Source of the DNA: Opitutaceae bacterium
GTDB taxonomy: Bacteria > Verrucomicrobiota > Verrucomicrobiia > Opitutales > Opitutaceae
Reading direction: 5' to 3'
Length of the DNA: 64,000 bases
Assembly: GCA_023269565.1 (NCBI GenBank)
Contig: JAHFTD010000004.1
Coordinates: forward strand, 1-64,000
The notes under the pieces are model-generated. The model was not told the DNA's origin. It ran no database searches and worked only from the letters and a program-made list of their open reading frames with translations. The position numbers and the translations under genes are program-made. Positions 1-9,322 of the stretch are shown here, piece by piece. Every line of letters starts with the position of its first letter. Position 1 is the first letter of the stretch.

Positions 1-405
1 GCGCACGAGAGCAGGGGAGCCTATGGCGCGCAGCCATTCACCGGGCCGGCCAAGGATGCCCCGAAACGGAAGACGACTCCCGCAGAGATGTTCCGGCGGT
101 TCAGCGCGTTCGCGAACGACCGCCGCGTGACACCCGATCTGCGCTTACTGCCCGGCACCTACGCGACCACCCATGCGGACTCCCTGCTGGTTCACACTGG
201 CAAAGAGGCCGTCGCGCGGTATGCTTTGCCCAATCCTGATCCCGCCGTGCATCGATTCTCCATCATCACGTTGGCCGCGACGACGATCCAATGCGGCATC
301 GTCGAGCCGGCGAACGGCCAGCCTGGCGGTGGCGTGGAAGTGCTGTTTGCCGAGGGCACACAGATGGGGTCGGTCTGGCACAAGGACGAGATCCCCCCCG
401 GCTGA
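1..405 (+). CDS. C-terminal part of a protein running in from the left edge; resembles a polymorphic/Rhs-type toxin C-terminal domain
   Basis: Frame +1 is open from base 1 (AHESRGAYGAQPFTGPAKDAPKRKTTPAEMFRRF...) to TGA at 403-405; motifs LLPGTYATT, AVARYALPNP and GQPGGGVEVLF recall Rhs-associated C-terminal modules (from memory). Confidence 0.45.
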   Translation, partial: AHESRGAYGAQPFTGPAKDAPKRKTTPAEMFRRFSAFANDRRVTPDLRLLPGTYATTHADSLLVHTGKEAVARYALPNPDPAVHRFSIITLAATTIQCGIVEPANGQPGGGVEVLFAEGTQMGSVWHKDEIPPG

Positions 406-407
406 CC

Positions 408-617
408 ATGCGCGTGCGATTGGAACAGAAGTGGATCGATCTGCTGACCCGGCTGCCGGAAAGCGGCATGGGTTACCAGAAGGTAGAGATACGGTTTGCC
501 GACAACCGGATCGCACGCGACGTGCTGGTGTTCAATGCCGAGCAAGCCGAGCTGCCTGAGGATCTGGCCCGCGTCCCGATCAGGGGGATTGAGATTCATC
601 ACGACCAGAAGCATTGA
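408..617 (+). CDS. small hypothetical protein, candidate cognate immunity protein
   Basis: 69-aa ORF starting 2 nt after the upstream stop (MRVRLEQKWIDLLTRLPESGMGYQKVEIRFADNR...). Confidence 0.5.
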   Translation: MRVRLEQKWIDLLTRLPESGMGYQKVEIRFADNRIARDVLVFNAEQAELPEDLARVPIRGIEIHHDQKH

Positions 618-620
618 GCC

Positions 621-1091
621 ATGCGCTACTTTCTTCTTTTGCTTCTCACGAGTCTGGGCGTGGCGGCGGCCGAGCCGAAGCCGTGCGTATTCTGCGAGAT
701 CACAGCCGGGCGGCTGCCGGCGGCCGTCGTCTACCGCGACGACCGGGTGATGGTGTTCATGACCCATGCGCCGCGCAACCCGGGCCACATGCTCGTCATC
801 CCCATGGCGCACGCCGAGAATTTCCTGGCCATCCCGGCGGAGACGATGCACGCGATGACCGACGTGGCGCACCGAATGGCGGAGGCGTTGCCACGCTCCG
901 GCGTCAGGTGCGAGGGCTTCAATCTGCTGATGAACACCGGCACGGCGGCGGACCAGACGGTGTTCCACGCCCACCTGCACATCATCCCGCGTTACACCGG
1001 CGAGCCGCCGCCGAAATATCCCGCGGACATTCTGCCGTTGGCGGAGCTCGAGGCGGTGGCCGCGAAGATCCGCGCCCAACTCGCGAAGTGA
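621..1091 (+). CDS. HIT family protein with N-terminal signal-peptide-like segment
   Basis: CVFCEITAG...HAHLHIIPR HIT motif; hydrophobic N-terminus MRYFLLLLLTSLGVAAAE. Confidence 0.85.
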   Translation: MRYFLLLLLTSLGVAAAEPKPCVFCEITAGRLPAAVVYRDDRVMVFMTHAPRNPGHMLVIPMAHAENFLAIPAETMHAMTDVAHRMAEALPRSGVRCEGFNLLMNTGTAADQTVFHAHLHIIPRYTGEPPPKYPADILPLAELEAVAAKIRAQLAK

Positions 1092-1106
1092 GCCGGCGCC
1101 GCCGGA

Positions 1107-1517
1107 CTACTTGCCCGGCTCGTCGGCGGGCTTGACGAGATTCTTCTCGTGGGCGGCGGCGTTGTCCTTGGCCTTCTGCACGGCCTTGCCGTAATTGGTC
1201 GTCGGCGGACGCCGCGCTCCGGTGGTCGTGTCTGCGGGCGGGGCGCTGGGCTTGGCGGCTTCGGCGGGTTTCTCCGCGGGCTTGGGAGCGGCCGCCTCTT
1301 TGGCTTCCACCAGTTTACTGACGGGAATCTTACCGGTGACGTTACGATACTTGATCGTCGCGTAATCGTCGTCGCGCGCGATGACCTCGACGGAGGTGCC
1401 GGCCTTGATGGACACGGCGCTGCGGTCGCCCTTCAGCAGAGTGTTTTCCCGGACGACGGCCATGTCCGCGATGAGAGGGGAGGCCAGCAGCAGGAGGAGG
1501 GGCAGGAGGCGTTTCAT
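1107..1517 (-). CDS. exported SH3-like domain protein
   Basis: signal peptide MKRLLPLLLLLASPLIA followed by an SH3-like repeat (VIARDDDYATIKYRNVTGKIPVSKL) and an Ala/Pro/Lys-rich tail. Confidence 0.55.
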   Translation of the reverse strand: MKRLLPLLLLLASPLIADMAVVRENTLLKGDRSAVSIKAGTSVEVIARDDDYATIKYRNVTGKIPVSKLVEAKEAAAPKPAEKPAEAAKPSAPPADTTTGARRPPTTNYGKAVQKAKDNAAAHEKNLVKPADEPGK

Positions 1518-1626
1518 GCGGTAGACTATAGCGCGCGATTTATTGAAGGAAACAGCAAAGACCCGGGAAAATGCGGCGGGTCAAGGAACGCCGGGCGCAC
1601 AGTGTGCCGCCCTTGGCTCGCGCCGT

Positions 1627-2862
1627 TTACCTTTTCGGTCGGCTGGGATCCTCGACAACCCGGTCCTTGTCGTCCGGCTTCGGGGGCGGCGGGGTCGCCG
1701 GTGCGGCGGGACGGGGTTGCTCTGCATGATGCTCGACTTGGGGCGGCTTGGATTCGGAATACGCTGATGTTTCCGGCCGCGGGCCGGAGGACGGCGCCGT
1801 TGCCGAGGAAGGGGATGACGGCCGGTTGCCAACGTGGTCGCGCTCCCGGCGGTCCTGGTGATTCGGCCGTTCGCCCGCACGTGGCCCGCGGTCGGGATTA
1901 TCGCGGCGACCCGTGGCCGCAGGAGGGGCGGTGGACGGGACCGGGCTGAGGTTAGCCGGGTGATTGGCCGGTGCTTCACTGACGAGCCGAGCCGGGCGGT
2001 TCCCGGGCTCCTCGTGCTGCGGGCGGCGCGGCGTGTCGTTGAAGGGGATCGGGCGGATAACTTCGGGGTGCGGCCGCTGGTGCTGGGTGCGCGGGGGGCG
2101 CGGGTGACCCGGCACGGGCTTCCACACATACTGGTGCGGGTTGCTGATGTAACCGGGACGGCCGGGATAAACGGGACGACGCCAGTCCCGGCGCCCGCGC
2201 CAGTCGTGTTGCCAGTGGTTCCGGTCGACATACCAGATCGTGCGCCGGCCCCAGTCGAGGTCGTAGGCCAGCCAGAATCCGACGGGATAGCCGACCCCGT
2301 AGACCACGTAGGAATCGTAGTAATAGCCGGGCCGCTCGACATAGACGATCTCCGGGTCGTAGCGCGGCACATAGATCACTTCGGGCTGCGCCGGCACGAT
2401 GCAGATGGTCTCGCCTTCCAGCACGACTTGCTGCTGTGGCGTGTCGACCAGCGCACCCGAGGCTCTCGCCCGGGCGCGGAGGCGTTGGACGGCCAGCATG
2501 ACGTCGCTCGACTGCACGAGGAAGACTTCGCCGAGCTGCCGGGTCCACGTGAGGTTTTCATCCATCCATTTCATGATGGCGGGATAATGCGCCAGTGCCT
2601 TGACGCTGTCGGACCAGGACTGCTCGTCGACCGAGGCGTTGTCCCCGTTGGCCGCGAGGTAGCGGGCCGCCAGCACGATGTCGGTCGGCTCGGTGGCCGC
2701 GGGCAGGAGGATGGCGAGAAGCGCGTCGGGATAGAGCGCGACGGGCCCGAGGAGTCGGTCGAGTTGCTCCGGTGTGCTGGGCGGTGGCTCAGCGGGCACC
2801 ACTTCCTGGGCGGGCAGCAAGATCGCCGCAAGGGCGAGACTGAGGCAGAACAGGGTCTTCAT
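1627..2862 (-). CDS. DUF3300 domain-containing protein
   Basis: signal peptide; EQLDRLLGPVALYPDALLAILLPAATEPTDIVLAARYL typical of DUF3300; low-complexity Pro-rich C-terminus. Confidence 0.8.
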   Translation of the reverse strand: MKTLFCLSLALAAILLPAQEVVPAEPPPSTPEQLDRLLGPVALYPDALLAILLPAATEPTDIVLAARYLAANGDNASVDEQSWSDSVKALAHYPAIMKWMDENLTWTRQLGEVFLVQSSDVMLAVQRLRARARASGALVDTPQQQVVLEGETICIVPAQPEVIYVPRYDPEIVYVERPGYYYDSYVVYGVGYPVGFWLAYDLDWGRRTIWYVDRNHWQHDWRGRRDWRRPVYPGRPGYISNPHQYVWKPVPGHPRPPRTQHQRPHPEVIRPIPFNDTPRRPQHEEPGNRPARLVSEAPANHPANLSPVPSTAPPAATGRRDNPDRGPRAGERPNHQDRRERDHVGNRPSSPSSATAPSSGPRPETSAYSESKPPQVEHHAEQPRPAAPATPPPPKPDDKDRVVEDPSRPKR

Positions 2863-3085
2863 GGAGGAGCGTCCGATTGAGGACAGTTGGTTTGACCGCC
2901 GCGGCGGAAGTGAGTGCCAGTATAGTTACATGAATTGAAAGCACAAGCGGCCGGCCCGGGCGGCAATCCGCGCCCAGACATCGTCAAGATATGCCCAGTC
3001 AAATGGCGGGTTCGGGTGCACACTGGCGGCAGACCAACCACGGGCCCGGTCAACCCGAATCCATCAACCCAGTGAAAATCCAACC

Positions 3086-3406
3086 ATGAACATCAAACTG
3101 CATCTGGACCAAGCCGAATACGATCCCATCGAACGGACGGCCGAGGCCTACGGTTGCGAAGTGGAGGACGTGGTTTACACGGCGGTCAACGAATACATGC
3201 TGCGCATCGGCAACTTCAAGGAGCAGTGCGGCGCGGAATGCCGGAAGATCCACACTGATTTCGCCGCCATGCGCACCGAGGTGCTCAACACCAAGCTGGC
3301 CCGCAAGAACAACCTCCCGCTCTGGGCGGACAGCGCCGGCAGCGTCCACAATTACGAAGGGCTCGGCCCCGACCTCGCCGCCAAGAGCAAGAAGTCGGCG
3401 TTCTGA
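3086..3406 (+). CDS. hypothetical protein
   Basis: 106-aa ORF with normal coding composition. Confidence 0.55.
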   Translation: MNIKLHLDQAEYDPIERTAEAYGCEVEDVVYTAVNEYMLRIGNFKEQCGAECRKIHTDFAAMRTEVLNTKLARKNNLPLWADSAGSVHNYEGLGPDLAAKSKKSAF

Positions 3407-3512
3407 GCCGCAATAGTCGGGAGCGACTGCAGGCAGCCCGCTCGCGGGTGCGGCCGACGCACCAGATTGGCGCGGGCAAACTCGCGGCCTATGAACGAAC
3501 GGAGCCGGCCGC

Positions 3513-5603
3513 TTACCAGATGCGGACGCGCTGTTCGGGCGGAAGGTAGAGCTTGTCGCCGGGCTTGACGCCGAAGGCGGAATACCACGCGTCGATGTTG
3601 CGCACGGGGCCGTTGACGCGATACATGCGCGGGGAGTGGGGGTCGCCGACGACGAGGCGGCGCAGGAAGTCGTCGCGCATCTTGCCGCGCCAGGCCTGTG
3701 CCCAGCCGAGGAAGACGCGCTGCTCGCCCGTGAGGCCGTCGAGCACGGGGGCCGGCTGGCCGTGCAGGAAGGTCTGGTAGGCCTCAAGCGCGAGCGTGAG
3801 TCCGCCGAGGTCGGCGATGTTCTCACCCATGGTGAGGGCGCCGTTGACGTGGAGGCCCGGCAGCGGCTCGAAGGCGGAATACTGCTGGCCCAGCATGGCG
3901 GCGCGCGCCTCGAAAATCTTCGCGTCCCCGGGCGCCCACCAGTCGCGCAGGCGGCCCTCGGTGTCGAATTTGCGGCCCTGGTCGTCGAAGCCGTGCGTGA
4001 GCTCGTGGCCGATGACGCCGCCGGCGGCGCCAAAGTTGAAGGCGGGGTCGGCGTTGGCGTCGAACATCGGCGACTGCAGGATGCCAGCGGGGAAGACGAT
4101 GTCGCGCAGCGAGCCGTTGTAGGCGTCGTTGGTCTGCGGAGTCATCAGCCAGTCGCCGCGGTCGACCGGGCCGCCGAGTCGCGCGGTGTAGAATGACCAG
4201 TCGGCCTGCGCGGCGCGAAGGACGTTGCCCACGAGGTCGTCGTCGCGGATGACGACGTGCGAGTGGTCGCGGGGCTTGTCGGGATAACCGACCTTGATGA
4301 CGTAGCCCTCGAGTTTCTTCAGTGCCTCGGCCTTGGTGGCGGGGCTCATCCAGTCGAGCCGTTCGAGGCGCGCGTGATAGGCGGCCTTGAGGTAGGAGAC
4401 GAGGGTCTCGATCTTGGTCTTGGCTTCGGGTGGGAAGTATTGCGCGGTGTAAAGCTCACCGGCGGCCCAGCCGAGGTTGCCGAAACGGTCGAAGCGGTCG
4501 CCCGCTCCGTAGTCGCCGCCGCTGACGGCATGAACGCCGAGCTTCCAGCGCACGCTTTGCTGCTGCTGGCCGGAGAGCGCCTGCTTGCGCAGGGCGAATT
4601 GCGCGGCGGCAAACGGCGTAGAAAGGTAGCCGGAGGCGTTGTCGGCCACGGTGAACGCCAGCCACGCTTGCAGGGTGGCGGCGGGCGTGGCGGCGAAGAT
4701 CGCGGCAACCTTGGGGAAGGCGGACTTCTCGGCCACGACGATACGTTGCAGCGAACCCAGGCCGGCCTCGGTGAGGAACGGATGCCACGCGAAGCCGGGC
4801 GTCAGCACTTCCAGCTCGGCGATGCTCATGGCGTTGTAGGTGGCGTCGGGGTCGCGCTGCTGCGTTTTGGTCCAGCTCACCCCGGCGATGGCGGTTTCGA
4901 AGGCGAGGATGTCCTTGGCGCGTTGCTCCGGCTCGGGCCAGCCGAGGAGGCGGAGCAGGTTGGCCGCGTAGGCCTCGTAGCCGGCCTTTTTGGCGGCAAA
5001 GGACGGTTCGAGATAATAATCGCGGTCGGGGAGGCCGAGGCCCGCCTGCCCGGTGTAGACGGCGTATTGCGTCGGATCCTTGACATCGATGTCGATGCCA
5101 AAGCCGAAGATGGAGCCCTCGAAGTCGGAGTTGTTGCGGCCCATGAGTGCGGCGAGTTTCTCGTGCGTGTCGGCTGCGCGGATGACAGACAGGTGTGCGG
5201 CGAGCGGCGCGGCGCCCAGCTTTCCAATGCGCGCCTCGTCCATGAAAGACCGGTAGAACGCGCCGACTTTGCCCGCGACCGTCGCGGGCTCATGCCCGGC
5301 TGTCGCTGACGCCTGCTCCATGATTTCATGCAGCCGCTGCTCGGTGAGGTCGGTCATCGCGAGGCGCAGGCTATAGGCGGGTTTGTCGGCCGGAATTTCG
5401 GTGCGGTCGATCCAGGCGCCGCCGGCATAGCGGAAAAAATCGTCGCCCGGTTTGGTTTTCAAGTCGACGCCGGCGCTGTCGAAACCCCAAGTGCCATATT
5501 GCGGCTTGGCGTGGGCGGGATTGCTGCCGAAAGCGACGGAGAAGAGAGGGGCACTGAACAGCAAACTGAGCAGAACGGAGCGAAACAGAGCGGAGTTTTT
5601 CAT
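3513..5603 (-). CDS. M13 family (neprilysin/PepO-like) metallopeptidase
   Basis: GVIGHELTHGFDDQGRKFD zinc motif, ENIADLGG and NAYYSxxxN-like C-terminal motifs; signal peptide. Confidence 0.93.
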   Translation of the reverse strand: MKNSALFRSVLLSLLFSAPLFSVAFGSNPAHAKPQYGTWGFDSAGVDLKTKPGDDFFRYAGGAWIDRTEIPADKPAYSLRLAMTDLTEQRLHEIMEQASATAGHEPATVAGKVGAFYRSFMDEARIGKLGAAPLAAHLSVIRAADTHEKLAALMGRNNSDFEGSIFGFGIDIDVKDPTQYAVYTGQAGLGLPDRDYYLEPSFAAKKAGYEAYAANLLRLLGWPEPEQRAKDILAFETAIAGVSWTKTQQRDPDATYNAMSIAELEVLTPGFAWHPFLTEAGLGSLQRIVVAEKSAFPKVAAIFAATPAATLQAWLAFTVADNASGYLSTPFAAAQFALRKQALSGQQQQSVRWKLGVHAVSGGDYGAGDRFDRFGNLGWAAGELYTAQYFPPEAKTKIETLVSYLKAAYHARLERLDWMSPATKAEALKKLEGYVIKVGYPDKPRDHSHVVIRDDDLVGNVLRAAQADWSFYTARLGGPVDRGDWLMTPQTNDAYNGSLRDIVFPAGILQSPMFDANADPAFNFGAAGGVIGHELTHGFDDQGRKFDTEGRLRDWWAPGDAKIFEARAAMLGQQYSAFEPLPGLHVNGALTMGENIADLGGLTLALEAYQTFLHGQPAPVLDGLTGEQRVFLGWAQAWRGKMRDDFLRRLVVGDPHSPRMYRVNGPVRNIDAWYSAFGVKPGDKLYLPPEQRVRIW

Positions 5604-5657
5604 GGAGAAGGCAATCAGCGCGGCACTGGTCGTGGGCAGGCCGGACCGGCCCGGGAG

Positions 5658-6146
5658 TCAGCGGGGAGCGGCGGCGAACGCGGTGCGCAGCGCGCGGGCG
5701 ACGTTGAGCGGGACAAAATTCGAGACGTCGCCCCCGAGCTTGGCGATCTGCTTGACGAGGGACGAACTGGTGTAGCTATAGGCCTCGTTGGGCATGACGA
5801 AGATGGTCTCAACCGTGGACTCGAGGTGGCGGTTCATCAGGGCCATGTTGAACTCAAATTCGAAATCAGAGAGGGCGCGCAGGCCGCGGATGATGGCGTG
5901 GGCGCGCTGCCGGCGGGCGAATTCGACGAGCAGGCCCTCGAAGCTGACGACACGCACGTGGGGCAGACCGCGGAGATTGGCACGGATGAGCCGCACGCGC
6001 TGTTCCGGTGTGAAGAGAGGAGGTTTGGTCGAGTCGACCGCGATGGCGACGGTGACGCGGTCGAAGAGTTTCGCGGCGCGCTGGAGCACGTCGAGGTGGC
6101 CGTTGGTGAAGGGGTCGAAGGTGCCGGGATAGATGCAGTGTTTCAT
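5658..6146 (-). CDS. coaD: phosphopantetheine adenylyltransferase
   Basis: MKHCIYPGTFDPFTNGHLDVLQRAAKLFD; IIRGLRALSDFEFEFNMALMNRHL; start taken at ATG 6146. Confidence 0.95.
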   Translation of the reverse strand: MKHCIYPGTFDPFTNGHLDVLQRAAKLFDRVTVAIAVDSTKPPLFTPEQRVRLIRANLRGLPHVRVVSFEGLLVEFARRQRAHAIIRGLRALSDFEFEFNMALMNRHLESTVETIFVMPNEAYSYTSSSLVKQIAKLGGDVSNFVPLNVARALRTAFAAAPR

Positions 6147-6234
6147 CAGCGGGGCGCGACTGGCGCTACCATTGCCAAGACGGGCCGGATGGCGAGCAGT
6201 TTTGCAAATCCGGGGATTGCCAAAGCCCGGCCTG

Positions 6235-6855
6235 ATGTCTCGACTGCCGCGAATGCGCTTCACTGTGGCCAACTGGATGACGGTCTCCCGCGTGCCGGCC
6301 ATGTTCGCCATCGTCTGGCTGATGAACCGGGATTTCAACTGGGCGGCAACGATCGCCTTCTGGCTCTTCATCGCGGCGGCGCTGACCGACTGGTTCGACG
6401 GGATGGTGGCCCGGGCGCGCGGCGAAGTGTCGTCCTTCGGGCGCTTCATGGACGCGGTGATCGACAAGGTGATGGTCATCGGCCTGATGATTGCGCTGGT
6501 GATGGGGGATTTTTTCATGGGCTATGAGAATTTCGCACTGCTGCTGCTGCTCTGCATCCTCGGACGGGAGTTCGCCGTGTCGGGCATGCGGATGGCGGCG
6601 GCGACGAAGGGTCTGGTGGTCGAGGCCGACATGGGCGGCAAGGTGAAGACCTTCATCCAACTGAACGCCATCGGCTGGCTGATGGGTGCGCGAATGATGG
6701 CGCGGGATTACGGCCATCTTTTCAGCAGCCAGGACCGCTGGATCATCCTGCTTCTGCAATACACCGGGATGGGACTGTATTTCCTGTCCGCAGTGCTGAC
6801 GATCACCTCGGGGATTTCCTATTTCCGGCGGCACGGGCACGTGGTTCTGGAATAG
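6235..6855 (+). CDS. pgsA: CDP-diacylglycerol--glycerol-3-phosphate 3-phosphatidyltransferase
   Basis: CDP-alcohol phosphatidyltransferase motif (AALTDWFDGMVARARGEVSSFGRFMDAVIDK). Confidence 0.9.
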   Translation: MSRLPRMRFTVANWMTVSRVPAMFAIVWLMNRDFNWAATIAFWLFIAAALTDWFDGMVARARGEVSSFGRFMDAVIDKVMVIGLMIALVMGDFFMGYENFALLLLLCILGREFAVSGMRMAAATKGLVVEADMGGKVKTFIQLNAIGWLMGARMMARDYGHLFSSQDRWIILLLQYTGMGLYFLSAVLTITSGISYFRRHGHVVLE

Positions 6856-6858
6856 CGG

Positions 6859-7371
6859 ATGAACCTGCCCGAACCGCTCTGGCCGCGCCGTCTGTCCGAC
6901 AAGGTGGTGCTGAACGTCGCCACCCTGGGACCGCTCGGCCGGCGGCTGCCGGCTCCAGGCACGTGGGGATCGCTGGCGGGCCTCGCCTATGCCTGGCTGA
7001 TCTATCGGGACGATACCTTGCTGGCGGCGGCAGCCGAGATTCTCGTCGGTCTCTACCTGGCGGTAGGCTTTTGCGGCGAGGCGGCGCGCCGGATGGGGCG
7101 CACCGATCCGGGCGAGATCAATCTCGACGAATTCGCCGTGATGCCGCTCTGCTACCTTCTCTGGCATGGACAGAACGGTTGGCCGGACTGGGCGGTGTTG
7201 CTTGCAGGCTTTGCCCTATTCCGTTTTTTCGACATTGTGAAACCGCTCGGCATCCGCCGGCTGCAGCGGCTGCCCGGCGGGTGGGGAATTGTCTTGGACG
7301 ACGTCGCCGCGGCGCTCGCGGCGTGCGCGACATTGCACCTCGCGGCGGCCGGGTGGGCTTGGGTGCGGTGA
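6859..7371 (+). CDS. pgpA: phosphatidylglycerophosphatase A
   Basis: PAPGTWGSLAGL, DPGEINLDEFAVMP, FDIVKPLGIRRLQRLPGGWGIVLDD; adjacent to pgsA. Confidence 0.9.
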   Translation: MNLPEPLWPRRLSDKVVLNVATLGPLGRRLPAPGTWGSLAGLAYAWLIYRDDTLLAAAAEILVGLYLAVGFCGEAARRMGRTDPGEINLDEFAVMPLCYLLWHGQNGWPDWAVLLAGFALFRFFDIVKPLGIRRLQRLPGGWGIVLDDVAAALAACATLHLAAAGWAWVR

Positions 7372-7386
7372 GCGGCGCCGCTCCGT

Positions 7387-8268
7387 TTAGCGACCGAACC
7401 AGCGCCGGATGCTGAATTCGCCACGGATTTTGCCGCCGGAGTCGATGCGGGTGCCGTCGGGCCCAAAGGTGAACTTGGCGCCGAGACCGACCAGCCATCG
7501 GCCGTGCGAGTCGAAGGTCAAGCGGCGGGGCAGATCCCAGGCAAAGCCCGGACGGATGAAGAAGAACTGCTGGTTGTCGCGGCCGACGAGGGAGGTGGTC
7601 TGATAACCGGCCTCGAGCGTATAGTGGTAAGGGTAGCGGTCGTAGACGAGGCCGCCGCCGAGCGTCAGCGAGCTGCTCTGCGGGTCGTTCTTACGGAACG
7701 TGCCGGCGACGGAGGATTTGTCCATGAGGTCCAGGGACGGACTGACAAAGACGGTGAGGCCCGGGTGGCTGGCAACGGCCTTCGCGATCGTGAGGTAGGG
7801 AGTGTAGTGATTGTAGCCGTCGGTGAGGTCGAGTGGCGGACTGCCAACGGGGAGACGGGCGTTGAAGCCGACGCTGGCGTCGTAGTCGGGCTTCAGCCAT
7901 TCGCGGAAGGCGTATTTGGCGCCGAACTGCACCTCGCCGATGCCGTTGCCCGGCGAGCCGCTCCGCAGTCCGTGCTGGAAGTAGGGTTCGACGGTCGCAG
8001 TAAGCTCCACGTGGTCGTTCGCGCCCCAGCGCACGCCGATCGGCACCCGGAGGTAGCTGCGGGAAGTGAGGTCGCCGAGGTGCGGGTGGACGATGAACTT
8101 GACGGAGCCCTTCCGCTCGGTCTTGGGCAGGTCGGTGTCGAAGATGCCCTGGATTTTATGCAGTTCGGTGTCGGCGGCCGGCGGGACCGCGGCTTCCTCG
8201 GCGGCCAGCAGCACCGGAAGCAGCAGCAGGAGGGCCGTGAGCCGAGGCCGGCGGAGGGGGGCATTCAT
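7387..8268 (-). CDS. hypothetical outer-membrane/beta-barrel-like protein
   Basis: signal peptide; alternating hydrophobic/polar strands; start placed at ATG 8268 because the longer ORF start lies in an inverted repeat. Confidence 0.55.
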   Translation of the reverse strand: MNAPLRRPRLTALLLLLPVLLAAEEAAVPPAADTELHKIQGIFDTDLPKTERKGSVKFIVHPHLGDLTSRSYLRVPIGVRWGANDHVELTATVEPYFQHGLRSGSPGNGIGEVQFGAKYAFREWLKPDYDASVGFNARLPVGSPPLDLTDGYNHYTPYLTIAKAVASHPGLTVFVSPSLDLMDKSSVAGTFRKNDPQSSSLTLGGGLVYDRYPYHYTLEAGYQTTSLVGRDNQQFFFIRPGFAWDLPRRLTFDSHGRWLVGLGAKFTFGPDGTRIDSGGKIRGEFSIRRWFGR

Positions 8269-8309
8269 AAAATGTGCGACTGACCGGTCGGTGCCAGTCT
8301 CCCACCTTG

Positions 8310-8381
8310 GACCCATATCTAATACCTGTCCACTAGCAAGGAGGGCGAGACGGTAAAGTTGGCGAGTCATAGATATGGGTC
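8310..8381. repeat. 72-bp segment bounded by a 12-bp perfect inverted repeat (GACCCATATCTA ... TAGATATGGGTC), MITE-like
   Basis: arms at 8310-8321 and 8370-8381, reading directly. Confidence 0.6.
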
Positions 8382-8892
8382 AGGGTGAAATCTTCAGGCT
8401 TTCGAGCGGCAGGCGCACCAGCAGGCCTTGTTGCAGCACGTCTACCGACACGACAATGCCGCGCGGGTTCGCCGGATCATCCACGAATCCCTCCAGCCCG
8501 TGCAGGGGCCCGCCGACTACCTTGACCCGCGTGCCACGGTGCAGCAGCGGGTGCACGGCGGCCTCGAGCCCGGAAGCGCAAATCGTGCGGACGTCCGTGA
8601 GCTGGCGGAGAAACAGCTCTTCGTTCTCCACCATGAGGGCTCGCACGAGCAGGTCCTGCTGATAAATCCTAGTCTTCCGCTCGGGCGGCACCTGCGCGAA
8701 GACATAGCCGGGGAAGAGGGGCTTGGTGAAGGTCTTCGTCTGGGTGCCGTAGCGGCGCACACTGCGGATGAGCGGCAGGTAGTGCGCGAAATTTTCCCGG
8801 GCGAGCAGGGCGGCAAACTTCTTTTCGCCGCGCGGCCGGGTGTGGCAGACAAACCAGCGGGGCTCGGTAAAATCGGGGAGGTGCCGGCCCAT
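8380..8892 (-). CDS. NusG-family transcription antitermination protein (RfaH/UpxY-like paralogue)
   Basis: WFVCHTRPRGEKKFAALLARENFAHYLPL...KPLFPGYVFAQV NGN domain; C-terminal KOW-like RVKVVGGPLHGLEGFV. Confidence 0.85.
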   Translation of the reverse strand: MGRHLPDFTEPRWFVCHTRPRGEKKFAALLARENFAHYLPLIRSVRRYGTQTKTFTKPLFPGYVFAQVPPERKTRIYQQDLLVRALMVENEELFLRQLTDVRTICASGLEAAVHPLLHRGTRVKVVGGPLHGLEGFVDDPANPRGIVVSVDVLQQGLLVRLPLESLKISP

Positions 8893-8893
8893 T

Positions 8894-9322
8894 TTAGTGT
8901 GCGAGCCGCTGCAGTGCCCGTCCGTAGCCAGCGAAACCGAGACCGCAGATCATCGTCTCGCATGCCCCGGCGGTGAGGGAGCGGCGGCGGAATATTTCCC
9001 GCCGCCGGATGTCGGTCAGGTGCACCTCGATGGTGCGGATCCCCGTGCCCGCGAGGGCATCGCGCAGGGCGACACTGGTGTGCGCATAGCCGCCGGGGTT
9101 GATGATGATGCCGTCCACGCGCCGGTCGGCGAGTGCCCCGAGCAGGTCGATGAGTGCGCCCTCATGGTTGGATTGGAAGAAGGTGACGGCGACTCCAAGC
9201 GCCCGGGCTTTGGCGCGCAGGAATTTTTGCAGGTCGCGCAGCGTGGCCGTGCCGTAGATCTCCGGCTGGCGCTGGCCGAGCCGGTCGAGGTTCGGGCCGT
9301 TGAGGATGGCGATTCGCTTCAC
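8894..9322 (-). CDS. aroQ: type II 3-dehydroquinate dehydratase
   Basis: IAILNGPNLDRLGQRQPEIYG; FFQSNHEGALID; IINPGGYAHTSVALRDAL; IEVHLTDIRRRE; GTG start at 9322 overlapping the upstream stop. Confidence 0.93.
   Translation of the reverse strand: MKRIAILNGPNLDRLGQRQPEIYGTATLRDLQKFLRAKARALGVAVTFFQSNHEGALIDLLGALADRRVDGIIINPGGYAHTSVALRDALAGTGIRTIEVHLTDIRRREIFRRRSLTAGACETMICGLGFAGYGRALQRLAH

Noticed and set aside
7370-7383. GAGCGGCGCCGCTC palindrome between convergent pgpA and the 7387 gene
   Set aside because: Could be a bidirectional terminator but has no T-tract and a zero-length loop; not called.
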